Origin: Ignavibacteriaceae bacterium
GTDB taxonomy: Bacteria; Bacteroidota; Ignavibacteria; Ignavibacteriales; Ignavibacteriaceae
Assembly (NCBI GenBank): GCA_008933765.1
Contig: WBUK01000010.1
Span: 1-64,000 of the forward strand
Direction of reading: 5' to 3'
Length of the DNA stretch: 64,000 nt
The position numbers were made by a program, and so were the translations under genes. Under the pieces are notes generated by a model. That model was not told where the DNA came from. It did not search any database and worked only from the letters and a program-made list of their open reading frames with translations. Positions 52,434 to 61,090 of this stretch are shown here, one piece after another; the first letter of the stretch is position 1; each line of letters begins with the position of its first letter.

Positions 52434-53108
52434 TTATTCTTCTGATTTTTCTTCAGAAGAATCTTCAGCTTTTACTTCAGCAGTATTTTCCGTAATTTCA
52501 CTATTTCCACTGCTTTCGGCTTCTTCAACCGACTCTGCAACCGCTTCAACGCTTGCAGCCGGTTCAACTTCCGCCACTTCCTCAACCTTTACTTCCGCCA
52601 CTTCTGCAGGAGCTGCTGCTTCAGCTTTTACCTCAGCCACTTCTGCAGGAGCTTCAGCCTCAGCTTTTACCTCAGCCACCTCTGCAGGAGCTTCGACTTC
52701 AGCTTTTACCTCAGCCACTTCTGCAGGAGCTTCAACTTCAGGCTCGGTAACCATTGCCTTAGCCGCTTTTTTAGCTACAGGAGCTGCTGTGGCATGGTTC
52801 TCCCTCCACTTAGCCATGTTTGCCTCGATTGCCTCTTCCGGGAAGTTCTTCTTCAGCATCTGCCTCTTATAGAGTATTCCACTCTGACGAAGCAAACTTC
52901 TGACGGTATCCGTCGGCTGAGCACCAACACCAAGCCACTTCAACGCTTTTTGTTCGTCAACAACAATCGTGTGAGGGTTGGTCATCGGGTTATACTGCCC
53001 AAGTGCCTCCAAATACTTTCCGTCTCTCGGAGCTCTGGAATCTACGGCTACAATTTTGTAAACGGGCTGTCTCTTCTTGCCCATTCTCTTAAGTCTTAAT
53101 TTGACCAA
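52434..53108 (-). CDS. rpsP: 30S ribosomal protein S16 with long repetitive tail
   Basis: First 85 residues or so are a complete S16 (VKLRLKRMGKKRQPVYKIVA, DSRAPRDGKYLEALGQYNP). Beyond residue about 100 comes a tail of some 120 residues of Ala/Glu/Val low complexity with a 13-residue repeat (AEVAEVKAEAEAP). Most bacterial S16 proteins end near 80-90 residues. Tails on S16 are known in Bacteroidota, but the near-identical 39-bp repeats here indicate recent growth. The tail should be exposed at the back of the 30S body. Confidence 0.93.
   Translation of the reverse strand: MVKLRLKRMGKKRQPVYKIVAVDSRAPRDGKYLEALGQYNPMTNPHTIVVDEQKALKWLGVGAQPTDTVRSLLRQSGILYKRQMLKKNFPEEAIEANMAKWRENHATAAPVAKKAAKAMVTEPEVEAPAEVAEVKAEVEAPAEVAEVKAEAEAPAEVAEVKAEAAAPAEVAEVKVEEVAEVEPAASVEAVAESVEEAESSGNSEITENTAEVKAEDSSEEKSEE
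52597..52740. repeat. 39-bp in-frame tandem repeat in rpsP, about 3.7 copies
   Basis: Copies begin at 52597, 52636, 52675 and 52714 (last partial). The unit contains GCCACTTCTGCAGGAGCT. Copies differ at a few third positions. Encodes the 13-residue Ala/Glu/Val repeat of the S16 tail. Confidence 0.93.
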
Positions 53109-53132
53109 ATTGGGTTTCCTCCAAATTTCAAA

Positions 53133-54440
53133 TTATTTTTGTTTTCTAAAAAAGTTTTGTTTATTTAATCGGGTGATCATCGTTTGCATCTCTGTAAATT
53201 GTTTGATCAACCTGTTCACATCCTGTATCGAAGTGCCGCTTCCTCTTGCTATCCTGCGCCGGCGGCTTCCGTTTAGTATCTTCGGGTTTCCCCTCTCTTT
53301 CTTCGTCATCGAGTTTATCATCGCTTCAACCTTAACCAAAGCATTGTCGTCAACCTTTTGATTCTTTATATGCTTTGGTATCCCCGGTATCATCGCCATC
53401 AACGACGAAAGCGAACCCATCCGTTTGATCATCCTGATTTGCTTAAGAAAATCATCCAAATCGAACCGGTTCTTCCGTAATTTCTCCTCCATCTCCTCTG
53501 CTTCACGCTCGTCGTAAGCTTCCTGTGCTTTCTCCACTAAGCTTACTACATCACCCTTACCAAGTATCCTTGAAGCCAAACGATCGGGATGGAAAACATC
53601 GATCGCATCAAGCTTCTCACCCGTGGAAATGAATTTTATCGGCTTGCCGACTACCTCCCTTATCGAAAGCGCACAGCCACCGCGGGCGTCACCATCCATC
53701 TTCGTGAGTACTATTCCGTCAAAATTCACTATGTCGTTGAACGCCTTTGCGGAATTAACAGCATCCTGTCCCGTCATCGAGTCAACCACAAACAGTACTT
53801 CTGTCGGCTTTACCAATCCTTTAATATCGGCAACTTCCGTCATCAGTTCATCATCCACATGAAGACGCCCTGCTGTATCAATGATTATCAAATCATTTCG
53901 GTTCTCATCGGCATATTTAAGCGCATCTGTGGCAATCTTCCGGGCGTCTTTTACCTCAAGACTAAAAACGGGCACACCTGTCTGTTGCCCGAGAGTCTTC
54001 AATTGCTCTATAGCGGCAGGGCGGTAAATATCCGCCGCAACAAGCAACGGGTTTTTACCCATCGCCTTAAACCGCTTCGCCAATTTGCCGGAAAATGTCG
54101 TCTTTCCGGAACCCTGCAACCCCACTACTAAAAATATCGTCTTACCCGATGGGTTTATTTCAACCTCGCGGGAAGAACCCCCCAGAAGTTCAACTAACTC
54201 GTCATAAATAATCTTTGTTATCAGTTGCCCGGGAGTGATAGATACCATCACTTCCTGCCCCATTGCTTTCTGCCTGACTCGTTCTATAAAGTCTTTTGTT
54301 ACTTTGTAGTTAACATCAGCGTCCAGCAATATCCGGCGGATTTCCCTTACCGTATCACTTACATTCGATTCAGTAAGTTTCCCCTGCCCTCTGATCTTCT
54401 TCAGGGCTAATTCAAGCTTCTGACTAAGGTCTTCTAACAT
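53133..54440 (-). CDS. ffh: signal recognition particle GTPase
   Basis: Binds signal sequences of nascent membrane proteins and delivers them to FtsY. 435 residues. NG GTPase domain with G1 GLQGSGKTT at 107-115, DTAGRLH, TKMDGDARGG; methionine-rich M domain with MIKRMGSLSSLMAMIPG and the RNA-binding RRRRIARGSGTS segment. Slightly shorter than average. Lies between rpsP and atpG. Confidence 0.97.
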   Translation of the reverse strand: MLEDLSQKLELALKKIRGQGKLTESNVSDTVREIRRILLDADVNYKVTKDFIERVRQKAMGQEVMVSITPGQLITKIIYDELVELLGGSSREVEINPSGKTIFLVVGLQGSGKTTFSGKLAKRFKAMGKNPLLVAADIYRPAAIEQLKTLGQQTGVPVFSLEVKDARKIATDALKYADENRNDLIIIDTAGRLHVDDELMTEVADIKGLVKPTEVLFVVDSMTGQDAVNSAKAFNDIVNFDGIVLTKMDGDARGGCALSIREVVGKPIKFISTGEKLDAIDVFHPDRLASRILGKGDVVSLVEKAQEAYDEREAEEMEEKLRKNRFDLDDFLKQIRMIKRMGSLSSLMAMIPGIPKHIKNQKVDDNALVKVEAMINSMTKKERGNPKILNGSRRRRIARGSGTSIQDVNRLIKQFTEMQTMITRLNKQNFFRKQK

Positions 54441-54448
54441 CGGTTACG

Positions 54449-55312
54449 CTAACCCTTAAGTGCGTTTGCACCCGAAACAACTTCCAACAGTTCTTTCGTA
54501 ATGGCTGCCTGCCTCGCTTTGTTGTATGTAAGTTTAAGCGATGAAATCATCTCGGAAGCATTCGTTGTGGCATTTTCCATAGCGGTCATGCGGGCACCAA
54601 ACTCCGCTGCGTTCGAGTCAAGCAACGATTTCCATATATTTGTTTCCAAATATTGCGGAAGCAGTGTGTTTAATATCTCTTTCTGCGAAGGCTCGAAGAT
54701 GAAAAGATCACCACTCATACCTTCTTCAACTTCCAAAGGTATAGGTAAAAATTGAGCAGAAACCACTTTTTGCGATACAACGGTCTTAAATTCGTTGTAA
54801 ATAAGGGTTACCCTGTCGTACTGACCCGCAAGATAGTCCTTCAAAATTCCCGGAAGTATCTTACTAACATAAGAAAAATTCAGCGAATTAAATAATCCCG
54901 TCAAATTGCCCGAAAGATTATAATCCCTTTTCCGGAAATGATCGTAACCTTTTTTGCCGACACAGTACAAAATTGGGTTAATACCCTCTTTTTTCAAATT
55001 ATCGACATAGTGCGTGGCTTCTTTAATAATATTCGTATTAAATGCGCCGCAAAGTCCTCTGTCTGCAGTGATTACCACTACAAGTTCATTTTTCACTTCA
55101 CGAGTCATTACAAACGGGTTAGTGAGCTTGTCATCTTCGGTGAACAAAGCTCCAATCAGCCCACTCAGCTTGTTGGCATACGGGCGCGCACTTACAATAG
55201 CCTCGGTGGCACGGCGCAATTTTGCCGCCGATACCATTTTCATAGCCCTGGTTATCTGTTGTGTGCTCGCTATTCCTTTTATCCTGCTGCGCAGGTCCCG
55301 AAGTGTTGCCAT
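54449..55312 (-). CDS. atpG: ATP synthase F1 gamma subunit
   Basis: Central rotor stalk of F1. 287 residues. N-terminal ATLRDLRSRIKGIASTQQIT and TRAMKMVSAAKLRRA, DRGLCGAFN, and the C-terminal ENATTNASEMISSLKLTYNK helix are canonical. It is the last ATP synthase gene in this operon. The beta (atpD) and epsilon (atpC) genes are not downstream; ffh follows instead. Confidence 0.98.
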   Translation of the reverse strand: MATLRDLRSRIKGIASTQQITRAMKMVSAAKLRRATEAIVSARPYANKLSGLIGALFTEDDKLTNPFVMTREVKNELVVVITADRGLCGAFNTNIIKEATHYVDNLKKEGINPILYCVGKKGYDHFRKRDYNLSGNLTGLFNSLNFSYVSKILPGILKDYLAGQYDRVTLIYNEFKTVVSQKVVSAQFLPIPLEVEEGMSGDLFIFEPSQKEILNTLLPQYLETNIWKSLLDSNAAEFGARMTAMENATTNASEMISSLKLTYNKARQAAITKELLEVVSGANALKG

Positions 55313-55327
55313 CTGCTTTCTCTGCCT

Positions 55328-56872
55328 TTAGCTCTTGAACCCGGAAATAAACTCAGAAACCGATTTTTTAATCAGCTCCTCTGTTTCAGCTTTAATCTCT
55401 TTCGCTTCACGGATGCTCTTGAAAATATCCGGATACGACCTGTCAACATATTCAAGGTATTCGTTTTCAAAGTCTTTCACGCGGTGAAGTTCTATTTCAT
55501 CCAAATAGCCTTTTGTTCCTAAATAAACCGCAACCACTTGTTTTTCAACAGGTTTTGGGTTATATAAACCTTGTTTCAGAAGTTCCACCAAACGGGCACC
55601 TCTTGCCAGTGTGCGCTTCGTGGAGACATCAAGATCACTTCTGAATTTTGCGAACGCTTCAAGCTCTCTGTACTGTGCAAGATCGAGCTTTAAGCTGCCG
55701 GCAACTTTCTTCATAGCTTTTATCTGAGCGTTTCCACCCACACGGGAAACCGAAATACCCACATTGATTGCCGGGCGAACGCCTGCGTTAAACAGGTTCG
55801 GCTCTAAGTAAATCTGACCGTCAGTAATTGAAATCACATTCGTAGGGATGTATGCCGAGACATCACCCTGCTGTGTTTCAATTATCGGAAGTGCCGTAAG
55901 GCTTCCGCCGCCAAGATCATCACTAAGCTTTGAAGCTCTCTCTAATAATCTTGAGTGAAGATAGAATACATCACCGGGATAGGCTTCACGGCCCGGAGGT
56001 CTTCTCAACAGAAGCGAAAGCTCGCGGTAAGCCGCTGCCTGTTTTGAAAGATCATCATAAATTACCAGCGCATGCCTGCCTGAATCCCTGAAATATTCGC
56101 CTAAGCAAGCACCGGAATAAGGTGCCAGGAACTGAAGCGGTGCAGGGTCGGAAGCTGAAGCCGTAATAACAGTCGTGTAAGCCATTGCACCGGTTTCGTT
56201 CAGCTTCGATACAACCTGCGCAACTGTCGAGCGCTTCTGACCAATCGATACATAAATACAATAAACGGGCTGAATTCCGTTGGCTTTTGCCTCTTCGGTG
56301 TGTGTGTATTTCTGATTGATAATCGTATCAACCGCAATCGCTGTTTTACCCGTCTGGCGGTCTCCGATAATCAATTCTCGCTGCCCTCTTCCGATCGGAA
56401 TCATTGCATCTATAGCGGTTATGCCGGTCTGAAGCGGCTCTTTCACGGGTTGGCGCTGCATTACGCCGAGCGCTTTTCGTTCAATCTCCTGATATTGTGA
56501 AGTGTTGATCGTCCCTTTTCCATCGATCGGAAGACCAAGCGGCGTGATAACTCTTCCGAGCATCTCGTCACCAACGGGCAACGAAGCAACACGCCCCGTC
56601 CGTTTTACTTCATCACCCTCTTTCACCAATGAAGAGTCTCCAAACAGAGCACACCCTATTGAATCTTCTTCAAGGTTCAAAACCATCCCAAATACATCAT
56701 TAGGGAACTCAACCAGCTCGCTCGCCATAACTTTCGAAAGCCCATAGACCCTCGCAATACCATCGCCAACGGAAAGAACCGTGCCTACTTCATAAATATC
56801 AGCTTCAGCTCTTTTGCCGGATAACTGTTCTCTGAGCAGATTGGTGATCTCATCCGGTCTGATTTTTATCAT
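55328..56872 (-). CDS. atpA: ATP synthase F1 alpha subunit
   Basis: Non-catalytic nucleotide-binding subunit of F1. 514 residues. P-loop [11 protein letters not shown] near 170, [18 protein letters not shown]-synthase signature [13 protein letters not shown] and the C-terminal helical domain. Follows atpH by 20 bases. Confidence 0.99.
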   Translation of the reverse strand: MIKIRPDEITNLLREQLSGKRAEADIYEVGTVLSVGDGIARVYGLSKVMASELVEFPNDVFGMVLNLEEDSIGCALFGDSSLVKEGDEVKRTGRVASLPVGDEMLGRVITPLGLPIDGKGTINTSQYQEIERKALGVMQRQPVKEPLQTGITAIDAMIPIGRGQRELIIGDRQTGKTAIAVDTIINQKYTHTEEAKANGIQPVYCIYVSIGQKRSTVAQVVSKLNETGAMAYTTVITASASDPAPLQFLAPYSGACLGEYFRDSGRHALVIYDDLSKQAAAYRELSLLLRRPPGREAYPGDVFYLHSRLLERASKLSDDLGGGSLTALPIIETQQGDVSAYIPTNVISITDGQIYLEPNLFNAGVRPAINVGISVSRVGGNAQIKAMKKVAGSLKLDLAQYRELEAFAKFRSDLDVSTKRTLARGARLVELLKQGLYNPKPVEKQVVAVYLGTKGYLDEIELHRVKDFENEYLEYVDRSYPDIFKSIREAKEIKAETEELIKKSVSEFISGFKS

Positions 56873-56892
56873 ATTTCAATTCTCTTTTAAAT

Positions 56893-57447
56893 TTAGTTTA
56901 GTGAAACGCCCGCAGAAACTAAGCTCTTGCGTAACTTTTCTAACTGATTCTTCACTGATGCATCCACAACAAGCTCATCACTCTTAGCAACAAAACCACC
57001 CACCAATGCCGGGTCGGTCATAAACTTAACTTTTAACTTGCTCTTGAAAAACTCTTCAAGTTCTGCCTTAAGTTTGTCAATCTCTTTTTCGCCAAGTTCA
57101 AATGCGCTTGAAAGTTCAATATTTTTTACACCCGACTCGCGGTCAGCCACATCAATATACGCCTGAAATATCTCCCTGAGAAACGAAAGCCTCTCTCTTT
57201 TACCCAAAAATTCAATGAAATGGGTAATTGAATCATCTACCTGCCCTTTAAAAATCTTAAGCAGTATGGCAAGTTTATCCGATTCTCTAAAAATCGGTGA
57301 TTCAATCACACGAGTCAGGTTCTCATTCTCCTTAAAGATATTCAATACACCTTCCACATCCGAGTAGATCGCAGAGGCATTTTTACCCGTTCCTGACTCG
57401 GCAAAGAAGGTTGCGGCATATTTGAGAGCTACCTTACTGAAAAACAT
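56893..57447 (-). CDS. atpH: ATP synthase F1 delta subunit
   Basis: Links F1 to the peripheral stalk. 184 residues; N-terminal helical bundle (KYAATFFAESGTGKNASA) and C-terminal MTDPALVGGFVAKSDELVVD, the family signature. Starts 2 bases after atpF. Confidence 0.95.
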   Translation of the reverse strand: MFFSKVALKYAATFFAESGTGKNASAIYSDVEGVLNIFKENENLTRVIESPIFRESDKLAILLKIFKGQVDDSITHFIEFLGKRERLSFLREIFQAYIDVADRESGVKNIELSSAFELGEKEIDKLKAELEEFFKSKLKVKFMTDPALVGGFVAKSDELVVDASVKNQLEKLRKSLVSAGVSLN

Positions 57448-57449
57448 AG

Positions 57450-57992
57450 TTAGTTGTTCCTGATATCTTCGATGTATTTGTTAACTAACTCTTTGTTTTT
57501 CTCTGTATTGAGGTTCGCTTTAATCACTTTTTCAGCAGCTGCAACTACGATGTCTGCAACCTCGGCGGTTACATTATCGATCATCTCTCGCTCGCGGTTC
57601 TCAAGCTCTGCTTCGAAGTCTTTTCTCTTTTTCTCAAATTCATCTTTCAGTTCCTGCGCCATTTTTACGCGTTGCTCTTCGATGAATTTTTTGCTCTCCT
57701 CGATCTGCCGCTTTGCTGCCTCGTCATTCTCTTTGCGGGCTTTCTCGTTCTCGGCTTTCAGAAGATCAGCTTCTTCGTTTGCCTTTTTAGCTGCTTCCAA
57801 TGCGTCTTTTATCCCTTTTTCTCTTTCATCCAGAGCGTTCAGGATAGGCTTCCAGGCAAATTTACCCAAAAGCAGCAAAAGTAACACAAAGGTCAGTACA
57901 GTCCAAAAAGCAAGACCGCCTTCAATGCTGAGCAACCCACCACCGCCGCTTTCTTCAGCTTTAGCGAGGATGACAAAAGTATTAAAGATCAT
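57450..57992 (-). CDS. atpF: ATP synthase Fo b subunit
   Basis: Peripheral stalk. 180 residues: one membrane helix (about 25-48, GLAFWTVLTFVLLLLLLGKF) then a long charged coiled coil rich in Lys and Glu. WKPILNALDEREKGIKDAL is the typical start of the stalk. The first 20 residues (ILAKAEESGGGG) are longer than usual before the helix. Confidence 0.95.
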   Translation of the reverse strand: MIFNTFVILAKAEESGGGGLLSIEGGLAFWTVLTFVLLLLLLGKFAWKPILNALDEREKGIKDALEAAKKANEEADLLKAENEKARKENDEAAKRQIEESKKFIEEQRVKMAQELKDEFEKKRKDFEAELENREREMIDNVTAEVADIVVAAAEKVIKANLNTEKNKELVNKYIEDIRNN

Positions 57993-58017
57993 TTTATTAC
58001 CTTTGTTTTATTTAGCC

Positions 58018-58236
58018 TTATTTTCCCGCCAAGATGAAGCAGATAACCAGCGCAAAAAGGGAAATACCCTCGATAAGAGCGGCTGCAATAATCATAGAAG
58101 TTCTGATACCACCACCGGCTTCCGGTTGACGGCCCGTTGCTTCCATAGCGGCTGCTGCTAATTTACCGATACCGAACCCACCACCGATAATTGTTAATGC
58201 TGCTCCGATTCCGGCTGCTAAATGAGCTAAATCCAT
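58018..58236 (-). CDS. atpE: ATP synthase Fo c subunit
   Basis: Rotor ring subunit. 72 residues, two helices with the GGGFGIGKLAAAAMEATGRQ polar-loop region and the ion-binding carboxylate E56 in AALIEGISLF. No Gln plus Glu-Ser pattern of sodium-coupled rings is seen, so proton coupling is the likelier reading. Very high Gly/Ala content as expected. Confidence 0.97.
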   Translation of the reverse strand: MDLAHLAAGIGAALTIIGGGFGIGKLAAAAMEATGRQPEAGGGIRTSMIIAAALIEGISLFALVICFILAGK

Positions 58237-58271
58237 TTCATTCCTCCGTAATAGAATTGATTTTTTGTTTC

Positions 58272-59117
58272 TTAATGTTCCTGGTGTACTGCCATACCGA
58301 TAAACACGGCAGACAACATAGTGAAAATATATGCCTGAAGACTTGCAACCAAGATTTCAAGCAGGTTAATAAATAAAGCCATACCCACCGAAACGGGGGC
58401 TACCGCCAAAGTCCCCATCGCAAATATAAGCCCGATTAGGGCGTAAATCACGATGTGACCGGCGATCATGTTTGCAAAAAGACGAACCGCCAATGCGAAC
58501 GGTTTTGTGAACAATCCCAGCACTTCAACCACTATCATTATCGGCAACAAAAATACCGGTATGCCGTGCGGAATCAAACCTTTAAAATATCCGAAAACAC
58601 CGTTTTTCTTCATACCACCCCACTGTGTTACAACAAAAGAAATTGCCGCGAGCGTTGCTGTAAGCGAAATATTGCTCGTAACCGTGGCTGAAAATGGGAT
58701 CAACCCTAAAAAATTAGCAAATAAAATGAAGAAAAATGTGGTAAGCAGGTAGGGCACAAACTTTTCGTATCCGCTACCGATGCTTGGTTTGGCTATTTCG
58801 TCCCTTACAAATAAAATTAAAACTTCTATTGCACCCGTAAACCTGTTGGGTATCTTCGTTTTCTTATACCTCTGAGCAGTTTTTATCAGCATAATCAGCA
58901 AAATAATCGCCGCTACCCACATGAATATTGTATGACGGGTTATCGCTAACTCGTAACCGCCTATATTAAATACAGGAAGATCGATCTTACCAAATGGAGT
59001 AAAATCCAAATACCGGCCGTCGGTAACATGGTGTAGTATCCAACCACTTCCCTGGCTCGCCTGTTCGTGCGCTGCTGCCGTTGTGTCTGTAATTGCCTTC
59101 AGGCTATCAGTGTACAT
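58272..59117 (-). CDS. atpB: ATP synthase Fo a subunit
   Basis: Ion-channel stator. 281 residues with about six membrane helices. The essential Arg lies in LAVRLFANMIAGHIV, and the last helix has LQAYIFTMLSAVFIGMAV. The longer N-terminal part before the first helix (HHVTDGRYLDFTPFGKIDLP) is typical of Bacteroidota/Chlorobi. Overlaps the preceding small membrane gene by 11 bases. Confidence 0.97.
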   Translation of the reverse strand: MYTDSLKAITDTTAAAHEQASQGSGWILHHVTDGRYLDFTPFGKIDLPVFNIGGYELAITRHTIFMWVAAIILLIMLIKTAQRYKKTKIPNRFTGAIEVLILFVRDEIAKPSIGSGYEKFVPYLLTTFFFILFANFLGLIPFSATVTSNISLTATLAAISFVVTQWGGMKKNGVFGYFKGLIPHGIPVFLLPIMIVVEVLGLFTKPFALAVRLFANMIAGHIVIYALIGLIFAMGTLAVAPVSVGMALFINLLEILVASLQAYIFTMLSAVFIGMAVHQEH

Positions 59118-59508
59118 TATTTTGAGGTTTCTTCTTCTCTGATTGCACTAAATAGATTAATTCAAAGGTAAGGTACAAAAAATAAAAAATAAAGACTGTA
59201 AGTATATAATATTTTTGGTTAAAATTCAAGAGGTAAAGGGAAAATATTATAAAAACCGCTAAAATAAGCATTATAAGCGTCATCGCACCGAGCACAATTA
59301 GCATAAAATTCTTATCATCTTTGTTCCGGGCATACCGAATTGTTGCAGCACCAAACACAAAATTTAAAATACCCGGCAGTTGCCTCCAAAATATTTCCCG
59401 GAAGTGTAGCTCTTCTTCCGGCTGAATTGCGTATAGCACAGCACCCCCGATAAGAAAAACTGAGATGACAATCCCCGCTATTAACAGTGTTCTATTTGCT
59501 GCGTCCAT
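59107..59508 (-). CDS. AtpI-like four-helix membrane protein
   Basis: 133 residues with four hydrophobic helices (about 8-26, 37-58, 68-90, 96-120) and a basic C-terminus. It sits in the ATP synthase operon between AtpZ and atpB, overlapping both, the usual place of AtpI. Sequence similarity to AtpI is not obvious to me, so the name rests on position and topology. AtpI is thought to help c-ring assembly. Confidence 0.7.
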   Translation of the reverse strand: MDAANRTLLIAGIVISVFLIGGAVLYAIQPEEELHFREIFWRQLPGILNFVFGAATIRYARNKDDKNFMLIVLGAMTLIMLILAVFIIFSLYLLNFNQKYYILTVFIFYFLYLTFELIYLVQSEKKKPQNNVH

Positions 59509-59743
59509 TTCGCTTTTTATTTTTTTTCTCCAAATCGGTTACAGTTTTTATGAAGTTGTACATTCCAAACGCTATACCGCCTAAGGCACAAATCCAAAGC
59601 CAATAGTTGGTTTCATATTTTTTATCCAACCAGTCACCCAGCAACACCGCACCCACAATTGTAACTGCAAGCGATATTCCTAACCCTAAGTAAGGCGCAA
59701 CTGCTTTAAGGCTTTCGGCGATGTTATCCTCTTTCTTCGGCAT
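59492..59743 (-). CDS. atpZ: AtpZ/AtpI-family membrane protein
   Basis: 83 residues from ATG at 59743 (MPKKEDNIAESLKAVAPYLG); the frame is open to 59773 inside bactofilin but those residues are not family-like. Two membrane helices (LGISLAVTIVGAVLLGDWLD and WLWICALGGIAFGMYNFI). The GDWLDKKY and Gly-rich second helix are typical of the AtpZ family proposed to help magnesium or calcium supply or ATP synthase assembly. First gene of the Fo set. Confidence 0.85.
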   Translation of the reverse strand: MPKKEDNIAESLKAVAPYLGLGISLAVTIVGAVLLGDWLDKKYETNYWLWICALGGIAFGMYNFIKTVTDLEKKNKKRNGRSK

Positions 59744-60392
59744 CCTCTCTCCCCCCGAATAAAAGATCATCACCCGGTTTACTCATATCTTCTGAGGGTT
59801 GGGTGTCCTCAGCCTGTGCAACTTCTGTCTGTTCTAAAGGTTGGGTCTCCTCAGCCTGTGATGACTCTGTCTGTTCTAAAAGTTGGGTATCCTCAGCCTG
59901 TGCAGCTTCTGTCTGTTCTAAAAGTTGGGTATCCTCAGCCTGTGCAGCTTCTGTCTGTTCTTCTGAAACTAAAGTTTTATCAGGCACTTCTTCAACAAGC
60001 GCAGTTGAAGAGTTTTCTGCCAACTCTTCAAAAATCGGTACTGAGGGTTCTTCAGCCGGCTCTTCTACTGTGCCGCGATAAACACCCCCGTCTTCAATCA
60101 CTAAGGATTTACTTTTTGTGTCACCATGCAGTTCACCCGTTGAGGTAATTTCAACCTTTTCGGCTGCGTAAGCGTTCCCGGTTACTTTTCCGGCAATCGA
60201 GATGTTTTTTGCCAGTAAGTTTCCGGTTACCCGCCCTGTTTTACCGATAAGAAGCAGCCCTTCAACACTAATATCACCCGTAATCTGACCATCAAAGCGC
60301 ATATCACATTTCCCCTCTAATTCTCCTCTTAAAATCACATCAGATGATATAACAGAGATTGGCAGATAAATCTTTTTCCTTTTGTTTTTCAT
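59724..60392 (-). CDS. bactofilin with repetitive acidic tail
   Basis: Polymer-forming cytoskeletal protein. The core (about 10-110) is the bactofilin beta-helix: SVISSDVILRGELEGK, MRFDGQITGDISVEG, LLIGKTGRVTGNLLAK and EKVEITSTGELHGD. Usual members are 120-180 residues. Here a tail of about 110 residues rich in Glu, Gln, Ala and Thr follows, with four 14-residue repeats (QTEAAQAEDTQLLE type). Its upstream neighbour is a membrane coiled-coil protein like the N-terminus of an M23 peptidase, the enzyme type that often partners bactofilins. The gene end overlaps atpZ by 20 bases. Confidence 0.92.
   Translation of the reverse strand: MKNKRKKIYLPISVISSDVILRGELEGKCDMRFDGQITGDISVEGLLLIGKTGRVTGNLLAKNISIAGKVTGNAYAAEKVEITSTGELHGDTKSKSLVIEDGGVYRGTVEEPAEEPSVPIFEELAENSSTALVEEVPDKTLVSEEQTEAAQAEDTQLLEQTEAAQAEDTQLLEQTESSQAEETQPLEQTEVAQAEDTQPSEDMSKPGDDLLFGGREDAEERG
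59798..59961. repeat. 42-bp in-frame tandem repeat in the bactofilin tail, about 3.9 copies
   Basis: Copies begin at 59798, 59840, 59882 and 59924. Copies 3 and 4 are identical over their shared length; copy 2 differs at a few bases. Core word CCTCAGCCTGTG. Keeps the reading frame. Confidence 0.94.
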
Positions 60393-60452
60393 TGTTTTTT
60401 AACTTTGGTTAAGTTTTTCAACAGATAAGTTCTTTTGTTTACTATTTTCTAA

Positions 60453-60617
60453 AAAGCACCAACTCGAAAAGTTGTTTAATCATACCCTAAATTCCTCTGC
60501 AAACCGGTTTTTAAGATATTATTTCGCCAAAGCACCAACTCGAAAAGTTGTTTAATCATACCCTAAATTCCTCTGCAAACCGGTTTTTAAGATATTATTT
60601 CGCCAAAGAACCAACTC
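60453..60617. repeat. 76-bp exact tandem duplication upstream of bactofilin
   Basis: Copies 60453-60528 and 60529-60604 are identical; 60605-60617 (AAAGAACCAACTC) begins a third, stopped right where the coiled-coil gene's stop codon begins. Each copy includes the palindrome CAACTCGAAAAGTTG. The array fills the spacer between that gene and bactofilin and may hold the bactofilin promoter in two copies. Confidence 0.96.
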
Positions 60618-61088
60618 TCAGGGTCTTTTCTTTCTGCTCCCTCTTCTCTGATAACCCTGTTTTTGATTGGTTTTTTTTGGCGGAACCCCGACCCCCGACT
60701 TCTTTACCGGCACGGAAAATTTGGCGGAGACGGTATCTTTACCCGCCGGTTTGTTGGTGTCAACCGTGGTCAGAAGGTATTTCAACCGGTCGTTATCATT
60801 TCTAAGTTTAACCAATTGCGCCGACAGAGTATCCGCCTTCCGGTTCAAACGGCTTATCATTGCCATATCTTCGTTGGAAAGTTTAGCGTTCACATTAACC
60901 CATCTGTTCATCGGCGTGAACCTGAACAACAGAAATGCCGCCCCACATGCAAAAAATAGCACTAAAAAAACATAAATCGCCACTTTCCGATAACCAATAA
61001 CCTTTACGGGGACATCAGAATGATTATCTATCGGTAATAAAAGAAGACGAAACTTAAACTTCTGTATCAGTCTTTTTATTTTTTTCAT
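60618..61088 (-). CDS. membrane-anchored coiled-coil protein, M23-peptidase N-terminus-like
   Basis: 156 residues: a basic cytoplasmic N-terminus, one membrane helix (about 37-58, IYVFLVLFFACGAAFLLF), a coiled coil (about 70-110, MISRLNRKADTLSAQLVKL), then a Lys/Gly/Pro-rich basic tail. The layout of helix plus coil matches the N-terminal part of M23 metallopeptidases coupled to bactofilins, but the HxxxD and HxH zinc motifs are absent and the gene stops before any such domain. So it is either a truncated relative or an independent adaptor. Follows the Sua5 gene by 2 bases. Confidence 0.75.
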   Translation of the reverse strand: MKKIKRLIQKFKFRLLLLPIDNHSDVPVKVIGYRKVAIYVFLVLFFACGAAFLLFRFTPMNRWVNVNAKLSNEDMAMISRLNRKADTLSAQLVKLRNDNDRLKYLLTTVDTNKPAGKDTVSAKFSVPVKKSGVGVPPKKTNQKQGYQRRGSRKKRP

Positions 61089-61090
61089 TT

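Noticed and set aside
54449-59117. Loss of ATP synthase beta and epsilon genes
   Set aside because: A separate atpD-atpC locus is usual in Chlorobi/Bacteroidota relatives; absence here does not mean loss.
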